In this document: piece after piece, positions 34,119-45,771 of the stretch
Layout: each line of letters opens with the position of its first letter
Position numbering within the stretch: position 1 is the first letter of the stretch
Source: Clitopilus passeckerianus
Lineage: Eukaryota > Basidiomycota > Agaricomycetes > Agaricales > Entolomataceae
DNA length: 64,000 nucleotides
Direction of reading: 5' to 3'
Assembly (NCBI GenBank): GCA_944990035.1
Contig: CALYLX010000034.1
Location: 682,001-746,000, forward strand
Notes under the pieces: generated by a model
Database searches by the model: none
Told to the model about the DNA's origin: nothing
What the model saw: the letters and a program-made list of their open reading frames with translations, nothing else
Program-made: the position numbers and the translations under genes

Positions 34119-35215
34119 TCAGAACTTGACGCCACGGAAAAGCTTCAATTGCTTCTTGAAGCGCTTAGCTTGGCCAGGGGTGAAGTTGTTCATGCAAGCA
34201 TCGTCGGTGTAGTCCATGTAGTTGTCTGCGGGAAAGAAAGAAAGAAGACCCTCAATCTCTGCCAAGGTTTAACAAATGTAATTACTTACGGATGGGGTCA
34301 ACACCATCAGCAGGGCAGGTGTCAGAGCCAACGGGGCAACCGAATGCAGGGCCAGCTTCAGCGGGGGTGTCAGCAACGCGGTCGCCTTTGCCGTCGCATC
34401 CACCTTGGAAGGTGTGGTAGAGACCGACCCAATGGCCAGCTTCGTGAGTCAGAGTCTGACCAAGGTTGTAGGGAACAGCAGTGCCGCCGGGGACGGAGGA
34501 ATAGAGGATAACGACACCGTCGTCGTAGGGTGCACCTTGGTACCACTTGGGGAAGGTAGCGTAGCCCAAGAGGCCTGCACCTGCACCAGAGTTGAAGCTA
34601 AGGGAAAAGGGTATATTAGATTGGGTTGCTTGGCGAGAAGCAAGGTAGATATGACGTACCCGACGGAGTAAACGTTGAGATCGGCGACGCCGCCCTTGCG
34701 GAGAGTGGCCTTCATAGCGGTCTGTTCATCGGTGTCGGGACCAACGTTGTTGAACCAGCCCTCATTAGTCGTGTGGGTGATCTCGGCGAGCCTCCATTGG
34801 AGCCCACTGGGTGCGTAGGCAGTGTTCATCACGTCGATTTGTGCTTTGATCTGTGACTTTCTGTGGATAACTTTAGTATGAAGATTAGGGGGAAGCTGTG
34901 GGGCTATACTCACGGAACATGGCCTCCCTCCAATGTCTTGTTTGCCTGGACGACGTGCCAGTAAACGTCGAGCACGGGAACCTTTCCCTTGGCCGCGGTA
35001 TCGACGTCAAGAGAAGCGCTGTTAGCCTCGAAATATCTCTCGTCCTGGGCAATCTGATCGTCGCTGATATGTGTGCCGCAAGTCCTGGAATACTAGATGA
35101 GGTATGGTTGATGATGGGTCTGTCATTGGCAAGCATACCTCTGGGTACGAGTGAATGGGGTAGCAAGTACCGCGGAAGCAGTGAGCAGAGCAGAAATAGC
35201 GACGGAAGTCAGCAT
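34119..35215 (-). CDS. Secreted M43 (pappalysin-like) metalloprotease
   Basis: Five exons, right to left, give 287 aa: 35215-35139, 35084-34914, 34860-34660, 34597-34290 and 34225-34119. Introns are 53-64 nt; phases all fit. The signal peptide is MLTSVAISALLTASAVLATP. The mature protein starts near RTCGTHISDDQ, as in fungal MEP1-type proteases. The zinc site is HEAGHWVGLYHTF (HExxHxxGxxH), followed by DGVDPIHNYMDYTDDACM, which contains the Met-turn. It degrades extracellular protein and can act in nutrition or host interaction. Disulphide cysteines (GGCDGKGD, FGCPVGSDTC) are kept. The ends and motifs look intact, so it is probably active. Confidence 0.92.
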
Positions 35216-35277
35216 CGTAAAACCCGAGGAAGAGAGATACCAGAGGGGTAGAGTATCATGTCCACGACAAGGTAGCG

Positions 35278-35284
35278 TTTTATA
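35278..35284 (-). promoter_or_regulatory. TATA box of metalloprotease gene
   Basis: TATAAAA on the minus strand, 63 bp before the start codon, well placed for a short-leader, inducible gene. Confidence 0.5.
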
Positions 35285-35942
35285 CAGCGTCCAACGTCGG
35301 GCTGTCCGGGACTCTTACCAGAGCTTTATCAACATGCTTTCGCGAACATCCATGCTTTGATGCGTCCAGGACTTAACACCTGGCAGATCCATGTGGACGG
35401 AGTAAGGGTATAATGATAGCGATAGACAGCATCTGCCCCAGACTGGAAGTACAACACCCGTAGAAATGATGTGTCGTCGTCAAACCGCGTGCCCAGCGTG
35501 TATACATCGCAGTTTAATGCCCGAATGATGGTGCATGATATCGTCCACAATATGGACGTCGTTCGCGACCCTGCCAAGATTGGCAGGAAGGCGGCGCTCA
35601 GAAGAGGTTTGTGCTTCAAATACGCGGCTTGAGGCTACCGGAAACAGCGAAGTCCTCGAAATTGATTCGGCTGCAGGCTCGTCGATCAAATTGGCGGACT
35701 TACGCCGAGGTTAGATATCGCCAAACTGAGCCTCCACCTTCTGGCAGCACATGGGGCATCTGATCAGAATCGAGGAAAGAAGACATTTCTCTTCATGCGT
35801 GAACGCCCGGAGAATGTGCATTTTGGACACCCCTAGTGTTGAATTCAGCTCTCATGCCGAGAAAATTGGATAAAATGTCAAAGTCGCATTTCATACCTGC
35901 TACCGCAACAGAAAAAATACCTTTCTTTCGACGGATCGGAAG
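35285..35942. other. Intergenic stretch
   Basis: Between the metalloprotease promoter and the first tRNA-like locus. No gene recognised. Confidence 0.4.
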
Positions 35943-36043
35943 GTCCGGTCTCTGGGTCGAACCGCGTTCCTAAGCAAGTGAATGAAACCTGAAGCTTCCC
36001 CAGTTTTAACTGGTGCTTGCTTAGCGTCGTTACACTACCGGAC
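35943..36043 (-). ncRNA. tRNA-like locus A (degenerate)
   Basis: 101 nt closed by a perfect 7-bp stem, GTCCGGT/ACCGGAC. It has a D-arm-like GTGTAACGACG that seems to lack about seven bases, a B-box-like GGTTCGACCC, and an insert in the anticodon region held by CTAAGCAAG/CTTGCTTAG. The insert contains CCAGTTAAAACTGG. T-stem pairing is poor and no T33 is present, so it is probably not a working tRNA. Confidence 0.45.
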
Positions 36044-36343
36044 TCGGGCTACGGACCTTCAAGCCTGGCAATCTGTAGGGAGAACGTGCATGACCCCTCG
36101 AGCATAAATCAGGAATGTGTAGGTTTTACGGTCCCCCATTCAAATATTTCTGGATATCAACATATATAAGTGGCAGACCTCGGCATGCCAATGGCATGCT
36201 GGCGGTGTGCGGTAGTACCGAGCATGATCAAGAACGCGACGTCGCCTGTGTGGCAGAAGCTCGAATTCGGAGGAACATTTCAGGTGAAAGGGGCCTGAAA
36301 GGACCTACGTTTTAGACAACCATTTCCCGGTTCATAACTCATG

Positions 36344-36475
36344 GGTCCAGTCCTTGAGTCGAACAAGGTTTCTAAGCAAAGAGTTTAGACAAATTTGTCC
36401 TACATACCAATAACGGTATGTCTACTAGGAACGTCCTAGTGCTTGCTTGGCGTGATAACCGTTAACTACCGGACC
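36344..36475 (-). ncRNA. tRNA-like locus B with hairpin-rich insert
   Basis: 132 nt with acceptor-like GGTCCGG/CTGGACC, A-box-like GGTAGTTAACGGTTATCAC and a perfect T-arm CCTTG-TTCGACT-CAAGG. Between the arms lies an insert of about 58 nt containing three successive perfect hairpins: CTAGGA..TCCTAG, ACATACC..GGTATGT and GACAAATTTGTC. Position 33 is not T, and one extra A separates the T-stem from the acceptor. I cannot name an anticodon. Confidence 0.5.
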
Positions 36476-36716
36476 CAAGCTGCGAACGAGCATATATGTT
36501 AAAGGCTAAGGTGAACCCGCTGAGCCACTGAGGTCATTACATTGACTGCGCGATCAACCTCAGGCTGGTCCTCCTGTGATCTCGGACGCTCATGATCTCT
36601 GATTCCACTAGCTTCTGAACTTCGAACGAGGCACTTTCTGCCAGACAAAATGAATTGTGCACATTGAGATCTACATTCTGAGAGGTGGCTGAGGTCAAAT
36701 GTACCCCAATCGCCGT

Positions 36717-37282
36717 TCACGCCCTGATAAGCTCCTCAAGTTTTCCCTCCTGGAAATCCTCCTGGATGTTAGAGTTGCCTAGGGAGGGTTCAATCAGAAC
36801 GAAATGCGGAGATTAGGATATGAAAGTGTCTACTTACCACCCATGTGTTTCTGGTCTGTGAAATTGCAGGCGCTGTCAATAAAGTACGAAAGCCCAGAAG
36901 AGACCAGACTCACTAATGAAAATGTTAGGAACAGTCCTCTGCTCTGTCTTCTTCGCGAGGTAATCCTGGATCTCGGCTCCATTATCGACCTCATCAAGCC
37001 TACCGAGAGTCAGTACAAGGTGGTTCACAACTGTTCAAACACATCCCGGACTCACTCGATAACCTTGACAGGCACGTCTGGGAATTTCTCCTCAAACAAC
37101 GCCTTGGCGTACATGCAGTAAATGCAATCCGTCTTTGAAAAGATAGCAATCTTGTTCTCGGTAATGACAGCCTATGTAGCAGTTCATCATCAGTGGCTCT
37201 GCCAGGAACTTGGGTACTAGGTGCTGGGGAGGCGTGAAGCGGACGTCGGATAGCTTACCTCGACTAGAGCTTCCACAGACAT
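36717..37282 (-). CDS. Dithiol glutaredoxin
   Basis: Five exons, right to left, give 101 aa: 37282-37259, 37171-37056, 36999-36914, 36855-36838 and 36778-36717 (introns 56-87 nt). It reduces disulphides and glutathione-protein mixed disulphides using glutathione, in the cytosol since no presequence is visible. The active site is C24-I-Y-C27 in [13 protein letters not shown]; most glutaredoxins have CPYC, so Ile replaces Pro. The cis-Pro TVP is in QRTVPNIFI and the glutathione-binding GG in HMGGNSNIQE. The fourth exon is only 18 nt. Length matches the family exactly. Because of the small exons no single open frame shows it. Confidence 0.92.
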
Positions 37283-37694
37283 GATGATAACTTTACGCGT
37301 AAGTTCGAGAGTAGATGAGCTAGAGCGAAATTGGTTCCGGGGTGTCTGGACTCTGGGCGTTGTTTGGGCGGTGAATCCATAGATCGCCCAGGGAGACGGC
37401 TTATAAGGCGGCCTCCATCAATGGGCGTAGGTACTTGCAATATACCGATATTCGGTCATTCTGGGTTAGATCACGACAAGGCGATGATCTTGACCACCAG
37501 CTGACTAGCCTGGAACTCAGTTGTATAGGTCGATTCGTTGGAACTTGTCGATTAAGCTAATTCGATACATTGTGCCCGCGCTGTGAAGGTAACAATCGGA
37601 CATTAACTCACCTCGCTTCTCCAATTGGTCATGTTAATTCAGGTTTTCCTGCATTTGAAAGCATACAAGTCCAGAAATCAAGTGAGTGCCATAT

Positions 37695-37930
37695 AGCCCA
37701 GTCCTCGAGTCGAACAAGGTTGCTCCAGCAGCCACGGCAGTAGACCCATTCAAGGGTTCAAACGTTCATTAAGCATCCCTCAGCAAGGACTGCATTCAAC
37801 AGTACTGCTCAGAGACTGGCACTGCATGGACGTTGCTTGTAACTCTAGGGAGCGGCAAGATACCACATGCAACCAATATCGTGGTTGCTTCATGGCGGCT
37901 GGAGTGTGATAGCCGTTACACCACTGGGCC
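37695..37930 (-). ncRNA. tRNA-like locus C with long insert
   Basis: 236 nt closed by GGCCCAG/CTGGGCT. The D-arm GTGTAACGGCTATCAC is canonical in form, and CCTTG-TTCGACT-CGAGG is a T-arm nearly identical to locus B. The anticodon region is a long stem (CTCCAGC/GCTGGAG, extended by GCCA/TGGC) around an insert of about 160 nt that includes GCAACC..GGTTGC. Confidence 0.45.
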
Positions 37931-38833
37931 GAAAGAAAGCGTCGAATATATCGTCAAATAGCTACTATCATTTGGCCAACTCGTTATTCACTCGGTCAAA
38001 TGGCCTCGGTCTTGCTTGTAAGGTTGTAGAAAATGCTCAATTACGTCGCATTGGCGCAATGTCCGAGTTATTCTGAGCATTCCGTCCTTGTAGATCAGTG
38101 AAAAGAAATTTAACCCCCGTGTTGCAACTTTTGTCACGGAAAAGTAACGCGAATTTAGTGATACCCGAGTGATATTTCCAAATCCGTCAATTAACCGAGG
38201 CGGTTTTGGCTGCTCCTGATCACAAGAAAATCACGCTGCTTTGCAACTCTGGCTTCTCAATCGACTGCCTAACGAAAGCTCACCGGCATCTTAGCAAGAA
38301 TTCTTAATGTCTTTCAGAGAAACATCCCAGAGTATCAAATCAATAAATGAGAGAGGGCTTGATCCCGAGCCCGATTACGACACATACAGTTGCAAAACTG
38401 GTCCATTTGCTCAATGGCAACTGGGAGACTGCATTCTATCAGGAAAGAGGACTCAAATATAATAGATATAGTTGGTGTGCAAGTACAGTGAAGCATCCGA
38501 AGGCATTCCGGAGCTCTCCACGGGCCTCAATCGCTGAAGTTGCAACACTGACCCTGTGTTGCAACACTAGGGTCAGAATAGTAGACCCTCTGAGGAATGT
38601 TAGCGCCCAACAAGAAATTCGATTGATTGCCTGAAATCTTCAACTTAGATTCACCCGAGTTTGCTCCGATTCGTATGCGAAATCAAAATCTTGTCGTCAG
38701 ATGCGCATAAGCATGATCCTTGCGGCATACATATAGATCGTATTTTTGGGTGGACGAGGTACAGCATAGCATATATGCCCTAGGCAGCGAGATGGCGTAG
38801 TAGAAAACGTGACTATCGTAAGGTAATTCAGAT
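37931..38833. other. Intergenic stretch with a 29-bp palindrome
   Basis: No gene seen. At 38548-38576 CTGACCCT and AGGGTCAG flank TGTTGCAACA, giving an almost perfect 29-bp dyad. Confidence 0.45.
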
Positions 38834-39827
38834 TTACACCTCCTTGACCTTGACGGTACCACGTAGGAGACCAGTCTAACGAAGTTACGTCAGGGAGCGT
38901 ATCATTTGAAGGTCTTAAAAAATGACATACCCTGCGAGCAGCAATGAGACCGACTTTCTGTCCAGGAACAGCGGAGCGGGCAATGGTGGAAGCCTTTCCG
39001 ATATGCTGGTGGTTACCACCACCGTGAGGATGGTCAACGGGGTTCATAGCAACACCACGAGTACGAGGCCAGCTATAAGCGAAGTCAGTAAGCTGGCATC
39101 CATTTCATTGGCAGGAGAAACATACTTGTAACGCTTAGCCTTGAATTTGTGGAAGGCACGGCCGGCCTTCAAGAGAGGCTTGTCGATCCTTCCACCACCA
39201 GCGACAATACCGACGGTAGCACGGGCACCGCTAGCGATGGTCTTCTTGGAACCAGAAGGAAGCCTGATCCTTGTCTTGCCCTCATCAGGTGTGTGCCCGA
39301 TGATGGTAGCGTAGTTGCCAGATGTCCTTGCGAGTGCGCCACGGTCACCGACCTTCTCTTCAACGTTGCAGATGATGGTACCTTCGGGGCACTGGCCGAC
39401 AGGGAGAACGTTGCCGACAGCGAGGGTGGCCTTCTTGCCGCAGTAGACAAAGGAGCCAGTGTGCAGGCCTTCTGTGGCAATGAAGGTCTCCTTGCGGAGC
39501 TTGTAGCGGTAGGGGTCACGGAAGACGACACGGGCGAGGGGTGCACCACTAATTGTAGCATTAAAATCTTAGATCGACCTGAATGCTGGATCTTTTGACA
39601 TACCGGCCTGAGTCGTGGATGATCTCCTTCACGATACCACGGATGTAGCCATTGCTCTCGGCGAAGTCGAGTTTTCTAAGGCGGGCGGGGTTCTTGTTAA
39701 GGTGGGTGTGCGATTTGAACTGAATGAAGGAAACAACATATCAGTTTCCTCATGTCAAGTGCCCGGAGATCCCAATAGAACGTACGATGGCGTGCGACCG
39801 TCTTTGTGCCCTAATGACCCGACCCAT
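38834..39827 (-). CDS. RPL2: Ribosomal protein uL2 (60S L2/L8)
   Basis: Five exons, right to left, give 254 aa, the size of yeast Rpl2: 39827-39786, 39719-39604, 39548-39126, 39072-38931 and 38875-38834. Introns are 53-66 nt with GTACGT/GTATG donors. The first exon encodes [14 protein letters not shown]. It is followed by [35 protein letters not shown], the central fold, and the universally conserved loop [17 protein letters not shown], which reaches the peptidyl-transferase centre. The last exon encodes [13 protein letters not shown]. All signature residues are present. Confidence 0.97.
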
Positions 39828-42800
39828 TTCTGATTCTGTGAATTAAAATCAGTCACTGTTGTTGTTGAAGTTGACCAGACGTTGAGGAAGTGGCTATGAG
39901 GATCCCACTGCAAAACGACATCTGAACCCATCATGACCCATCCAACCCAAACTTCATAGTTTCTCTCCATTTTTCGGCTCGTGCAGCTCCAATACGTTCC
40001 GTAGTCGTTTCATATGTGGTTTCTGGAGCGTAGGGGGGTGAATACTTACATCTTACAGTCTTGAGGAAGTGGGTTCGTTGGTTGGCCGTCGATATCACCA
40101 CGATGATTTTGGCGATAACCAAACAATGACAAAGTGAGGCTGAATTACCTAAGCTAATCACCTCCTACTGATGCATGAGTATGATGCCTAGGCTGCCTCC
40201 ACTCAAGGGCTCGAGCTCGTCGATTTCAAACTTAAAGGGTTTCAAAGCCTAAAAGTTATCCTTCTGGTAGAAAACATCTATTGTCATTTTATTGATCAAA
40301 GCTGGAACATCGTATACGATTTGTGGGGTATCCAGTCCATCCTCAGAGTCTTCAAACTGCAGGGTGGAGGGAACTCGCAATTTTACGATTTCAAGAGAGC
40401 TTGAGATCGAGAAGGTTCTGGGAGTCGCTAGATGAGGCGACGAGGAAAGCAAAGGGCGGAGATCAAAGCGCTGTCAGCGTGTCAGGGTAAGTCAGATTCA
40501 AGAGTCCAGGAGGCGAAAGCAGTATATACCAGTTGAGCCTAGAGCAGGTGCCAGGCATCATATGAGGTCCGGTGTCTTGGACATGGCCGGACGAGAAGGC
40601 CTGAGAAAGCGCTGATCGGTCTTGAGTCACTGATAGAAAACTGGTTAATCAAGTAGAAACCGGGTCATCGCGAGTTTTTGGGGACCGACGGCAGTGAGTA
40701 GGAAGCATAAAAAGGGGGACTCCAGAGTACGCGTCAACCTACTTCACTGAACGAGGACCCTTGTAAGTTATCCAAGGTGTTCTCATTCAGAAGCAGGGTC
40801 AACTCACGCAGCCCGCAGTCGACGAACATCGGTCACGGGGGAACCAAGGGGAGGAAAATCGGGGTTATTGCAGAATTAGTTGGATACGATGCACGATAAT
40901 TGACCGTAGACAGAACAATGGACGGCTCACTTGAGGGAACCTCTGCTGTAGGCCGGACTGCCTTCCATCCAATTGTCGGTCCGTCAGTCAAGAGATAGAA
41001 GCCCATCCCGCGTCTGTAGGTGCCCGGAATTGAATGCACCGGACCCACGGCTAATAAGAGGGTACACGATTAAGTACGGTTGGATACCCATAAGATCGGT
41101 ACCAGGAACGTGCATTCAATGCGTGTATGACTCCTGCGATAGTATGACGAAGGCCTGTTTGTTTTTGCGGCGAGGAGCCATGTGGATGAATCACCCTCGT
41201 TTTCGACCGAATGCCTTGTGATCAATGTCAACGACTGATTTTTCTGTAAACGAAGATCAGAAACTCGAAGGGCGTGGAAGATGTCATCCCGCACCGTCAC
41301 GTTGAATTTTACTGCTGGCGCTAGAATTTTCTTGAACGAAGGTCGACGCGTCTGAGGTTAACATGGTCGTGTGCGAGGAGAACGTGTTCTTGGTCGCCTC
41401 GTTGCTCTACCCGTCGTAGAGTTTGTTGAACATATTGTGCAGCTTCGAAGCAACTTGAGGAATAAACTCACCGCCAATAAACGCTTAACCACCTTAGCCT
41501 TACGGTAGTGCATTGACTTCTCCTCCTTCTGTCGAACCGCCACAGCTTCTGTATTCTTCTTCTTCGCATATTGACATTGGTCATGAGGTCTTCCAGAAGC
41601 TGTTGGTCCGACTGACAGCGAGCATGTGTCCACGGAGTGCGTGATTGTCCAAAAATTCGCCTATCAGGTAATAATGTACCCTCTTCAGTGCTTTTCGGAA
41701 GAAAGCTCCAGATACGAGATTGGCAGAAGAAGTTCAAGGGGATGGACAGGTACAATAGTCCCGTGCCAGCTGTTGCGGTCGGATATGGCAAATTCGGAGT
41801 AAGTATGCAGATCAGAAAGCCGAATGAAATGAAACTCGCATAACTTGGACCCCACTAACCTCGGTGTCTTCAGGAAAGTTGCCGCAGCTAGCCTGAGGGG
41901 CTTTGTAGGCACGATTGTACAGTCAGGGGGTGAAGGGTAAGGAACAAGGGCCGCGACGTGTCCGAAGGGGGCAGCCAGCGTGGTGACGACATTACATGTT
42001 CTGGGGACACTTCTGGCCTTTGAAAATCTGAAGTTGAATCGGCGACAAAATATCAGCCAAATGGGAGAGACGCGAGACTATAAAAACTCAGCATCTCCAC
42101 GCAATCGATCTACCCAAGACCTCCCTGATTGTTCTCCTCTTGCTTCGTGTCTAGAAATAACAGTGGATGATCGCACTAGCTTCCTTTTCTCGCTTGAACA
42201 ATGCTGGCGACCTTCGTCGAATGCTACACCTTGTCATACCTTCGTGCTCGGGTACCAGGCCGACTTGCTTTGCTCGCTGCGTAAGCCATATAGGAGTGCG
42301 AAGGTAGTATGCAGGTGAGTCTATGAGTTCAAGATTATCATGGTCTGTCGCCGCCCATGAATGGTACTTGCGCTCTTTAATCCTACCATTGTCTATGGAA
42401 TGGAAAGGATAGCGCACGTACCATGGAAATGGAGGGCGCAGACCATGAGACCTTCACTGTGCTTGTGGCCCCCGCTGCTCCTTCGCTACTTCCTGGCGTC
42501 GCTTTGAGTGTTCCGCAACCTTGCCAGTGGTGTATCTTCGACGACAGAGGTAGCCTCCAGTCATCGACACATGGTCCCGATAGCGAACAGTACCTCTAGG
42601 ACGTCCACGAACTGGTCCCGGCGGAAACAAAACGCCAGACGAGACCACCTCGGTGAGCAGTTTCTACCATTTTCATCAAGCTTACGGGGATTAGTAGAAT
42701 CCCTATGATCCGCGGTGGAAACATGTGTCGACGGAGAATTGAACAGTGAGCTCGGTGTCGGCCTCTGCATAGCCTGCAGACGCCCTCAGTGAATATGTGG

Positions 42801-44057
42801 ATTTTAGCGCCCCCAGCAATTGTCAACTATGTTTCAGCGCAGAAACAGAAAACTTTCTGTCGTTCTGTCCTCAGATTCGATGGTGAAGGCCTGTACGTGT
42901 CCACCATGTGACTACTTCCATGTTTTTTGACAAGAGATTGTGCCGAAGGTGTTGAGCAAGCTGCCAGTCGTCATCTGGCACACCGCCCGGATTTCCGGAT
43001 AGCGGCCTCGTTTCGTCTGCGAAAAGCTTCCGCTGACATAGTATCTTTTGACAGTTGCCGGCTCCGTCACTTACCAAAATCAGTCCTACGCTGATCCTCT
43101 CTTGGTGTCTTTTTCTTGGTATGCGGTTCTCTGCCATGTCAACTCGTCTGCTGAGACCTATTCCCAGATTTGACCACGTTCAGCAGTGGATATTCGTTAG
43201 GCCCTTGCAAAAACGGGCTCGAGATGCTGGTGAAAGCGACGGAATAGTAGCGGGAGTAGGTCTGGGAAGTGTAGGTGGGTACTGGCGTCCAATACGTTGC
43301 ATGATCATTGTCACTTACTTGTACAAGCTCGACTTCAGGATTTATCACCGGAAGGCTAGCCCTCATCGATGGCCGTGTCATTCCTTCGTGGAAGTCACGG
43401 GAAGAAGAAACTCCCATCCGTCAACCCGTGGAAATTCTTTCAATGACGAGCCCCCGTATTTGATGATCGTCGCCGTTATTGTGGACACTCTCAGCCACTG
43501 GCAAGGGATTCTCTGTTCCCAACATCCCGCCACAACGACGTATGTCTTTATATAAAACCTGAAAGTAGTTTGACACTGAGTCCACGTCATGTTTGCTTAT
43601 AGGAAATCCCTGCTAGTGCCCCACTGAAGCTATGTTCTGTCCAAGCGAGGGAAGGAGTCGGGTCCAGGGTAGTTTCCTTAGAAAACTTGGATGGAAGGCC
43701 TAGCCGATATTCTAGCCACACAATCATAGATATACGGCCTATACTGTGTATAAATTGAGGCTCGGAAATTGAAGGAGACAAGGAATCGAATGTATAATAA
43801 AAAGAAAATACATCTGATTGGTTAGTTGCAAACGACCTTGCCCTTGTGCTTTTTTGCCGAAGACTTCTCGTCTTACCGCGAACCTCCTCCCTCCAGATCA
43901 TTAGAATATTAAAAGGCAGCGACGAAGGGGTCCAGCACAACCCTGTGTCTACGGGTGGAATCCTTACGTAGTTTGGCCTTGTATTTCAGGGCCTGCGAGA
44001 AAATTATGGCTACATTTATTGAAATCAATCTCATTACAGCGCCACCAAATCACCTGC
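39828..44057. other. 4.2-kb stretch without a recognised gene
   Basis: The right part of a uL2 promoter at its left end, then about 4 kb of short frames on both strands without any domain, LTR, TIR or RNA gene that I can name. A minus frame at 40249-40452 ending FYQKDNF looks mildly protein-like but stands alone. Either it is a long intergenic region or it holds a fast-evolving multi-exon gene that I cannot see. Confidence 0.35.
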
Positions 44058-45285
44058 CTACATTGCACTAGTAGGAGGGCTGAAAATACCCTCAGGGACT
44101 GGAGCATAGTAAGCACTCTTCATCGCCCTTGCTTTCACCCTAACTTGCAATGACTCGGTCCACGATGACCTCCTACGCGATTTCTGGGATTGTACGGCCG
44201 GCGAAACCGTAGTAGCTGCATCAGGAGTGGGAGTCGACGCAGGCGCTTCTGTAGCCACTGGGGCAACACCAGCACCAGCAACCTCTCCAAGAGGCCGTGT
44301 CGGAAGGGGAGGAATCGGAGATTGAGCCACGGGTAGCGAAACCGATGCTGCATTTCGCTTGTGGCCGTTCTTGCCGTTCTTCTTGAGGCTCTTCGGAATC
44401 GGAGAGGGCGGACGGCGAGGTTTCCAGCCAGACGGGAACGTGGCTCGGTTGCCAGGAATATTGGCTGACTGAAGAGATCGAACCAAGTCAGCCGGTGTGA
44501 TCTCTGGTTCTCTCATGTCATGGACACCTCTGATGCCAGGAGAGGGAAGTGTGACTTCAATGCGGGGAGGAAGAGTTGGAAGGAGGGGTTTATCCTCCCT
44601 GTCAGAAGCCTCGGCAAATGAACTGAGGCTAGGGTGCGTCGATCGCCTGGAGAATATCTTCCCGAAGACAGACTTGCTACGGGGTTTCTTCGTCTTGACT
44701 TGAGCGACCTCTTTGGAAACGAATTCTTTCTTTGTCTCTTTCAATGCGCCGTCACTCTGGAGGAGTTCTGTCTTGGCGGTGTCACTGGCAAGCTCTGGCA
44801 TACCCGTATCGGATTTTTTCAGAAGGGTGTCTTCCGATTTATTGAAGATGAACTCATCCTCCTCCTCGGGCTCCAAAGTCGCGCTATGAAGGTCTAGAAC
44901 GAAGGTGGCTGCGTCCGGGCTTCGGGGATCGCGAATGGGTGCCGACCAGCTTCCTTCCCAGTTCAAGTTTGCACTTTGAAGGGCGAGTGCGAATCGGCGT
45001 TTGTCAACTTTGGCAGAGCGTAGCGGGATGGGCGAATTGGTGAATGATTCCTGGCTGTAAATACTGCCTGTGGAGGCGGGTCCGGCAGACAAAGTCCATT
45101 GAGATCCAGTAGCGGAAACGAGTTTCTGCTGATATCATGACATGAGCAGGGAAGATGGAATGCTGTTTCTGAAGACCTACCTGCTCTTCGTCACCACTGG
45201 CGGCAAAGGCAGCGAGATACGGGCTACTAAGAGGTAAAGTAAGGCGCAACCTACTGATCCTCTTACTATCACTTCTCTTCGGCAT
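44058..45285 (-). CDS. Hypothetical disordered protein
   Basis: Two exons, right to left, give 391 aa: 45285-45181 and 45128-44058, with one 52-nt intron (GTAGGT..ATCAG). It begins MPKRSDSKRISRLRLTLPL and contains two related segments, RFALALQSANLNWEGSWSAP and ADLVRSLQSANIPGNRATFP, about 190 residues apart. This suggests an internal duplication of an LQSANxx motif. The rest is Ser/Pro/Lys-rich, with a basic KTKKPRSKSVFGKIFSRRS patch that could bind membrane or act as a nuclear signal, and a C-terminal SRRRSSWTE phospho-site-like stretch. No known domain. Confidence 0.7.
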
Positions 45286-45771
45286 CTTGATCCGTCAAGG
45301 ACAAGTATGTGAGAACGCGCAGCGTCAAAAGTTCGGTGGGGTGAAATGGAAGGTTGGGCCAGCAACCTTTCAGGACGTCGTTCACGAAAACAGGAAAACG
45401 TGCTTGCCCTGCCATCCCCGAGTTTTATATGTGTTCATCAGCAGTTGATGGTCGTTGATCTCGAGACCATTCAGCTCAGGGGCTGTGTGCCGCGATGTGT
45501 GTGCCTCGGATCATTCGGTGCCATGCTGAAATATCGATCAAGAGAGTTACGAAAAGATAGCCTAATTGCCTCAAGATCGTTGTCATCGTCTGCAAATGTA
45601 CACCTCAGTGCCTTGTTTATGGGGTAACTTGAAGCCGAAAGACAGGGAGAACGTGTAGAGCATGCAGGAAATGCCTACCAATCTGAAACACTGACTTTAG
45701 GCGCTGTTCTGAAGGTTGATCGAATGTCACACATATTCACAAGGCTGCGCCTACCAACAACACACAGGGTA
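45286..45771. other. Intergenic stretch
   Basis: Spacer between the start of the disordered-protein gene and the 3' end of the SH3 gene (both on the minus strand). Nothing recognised. Confidence 0.4.
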
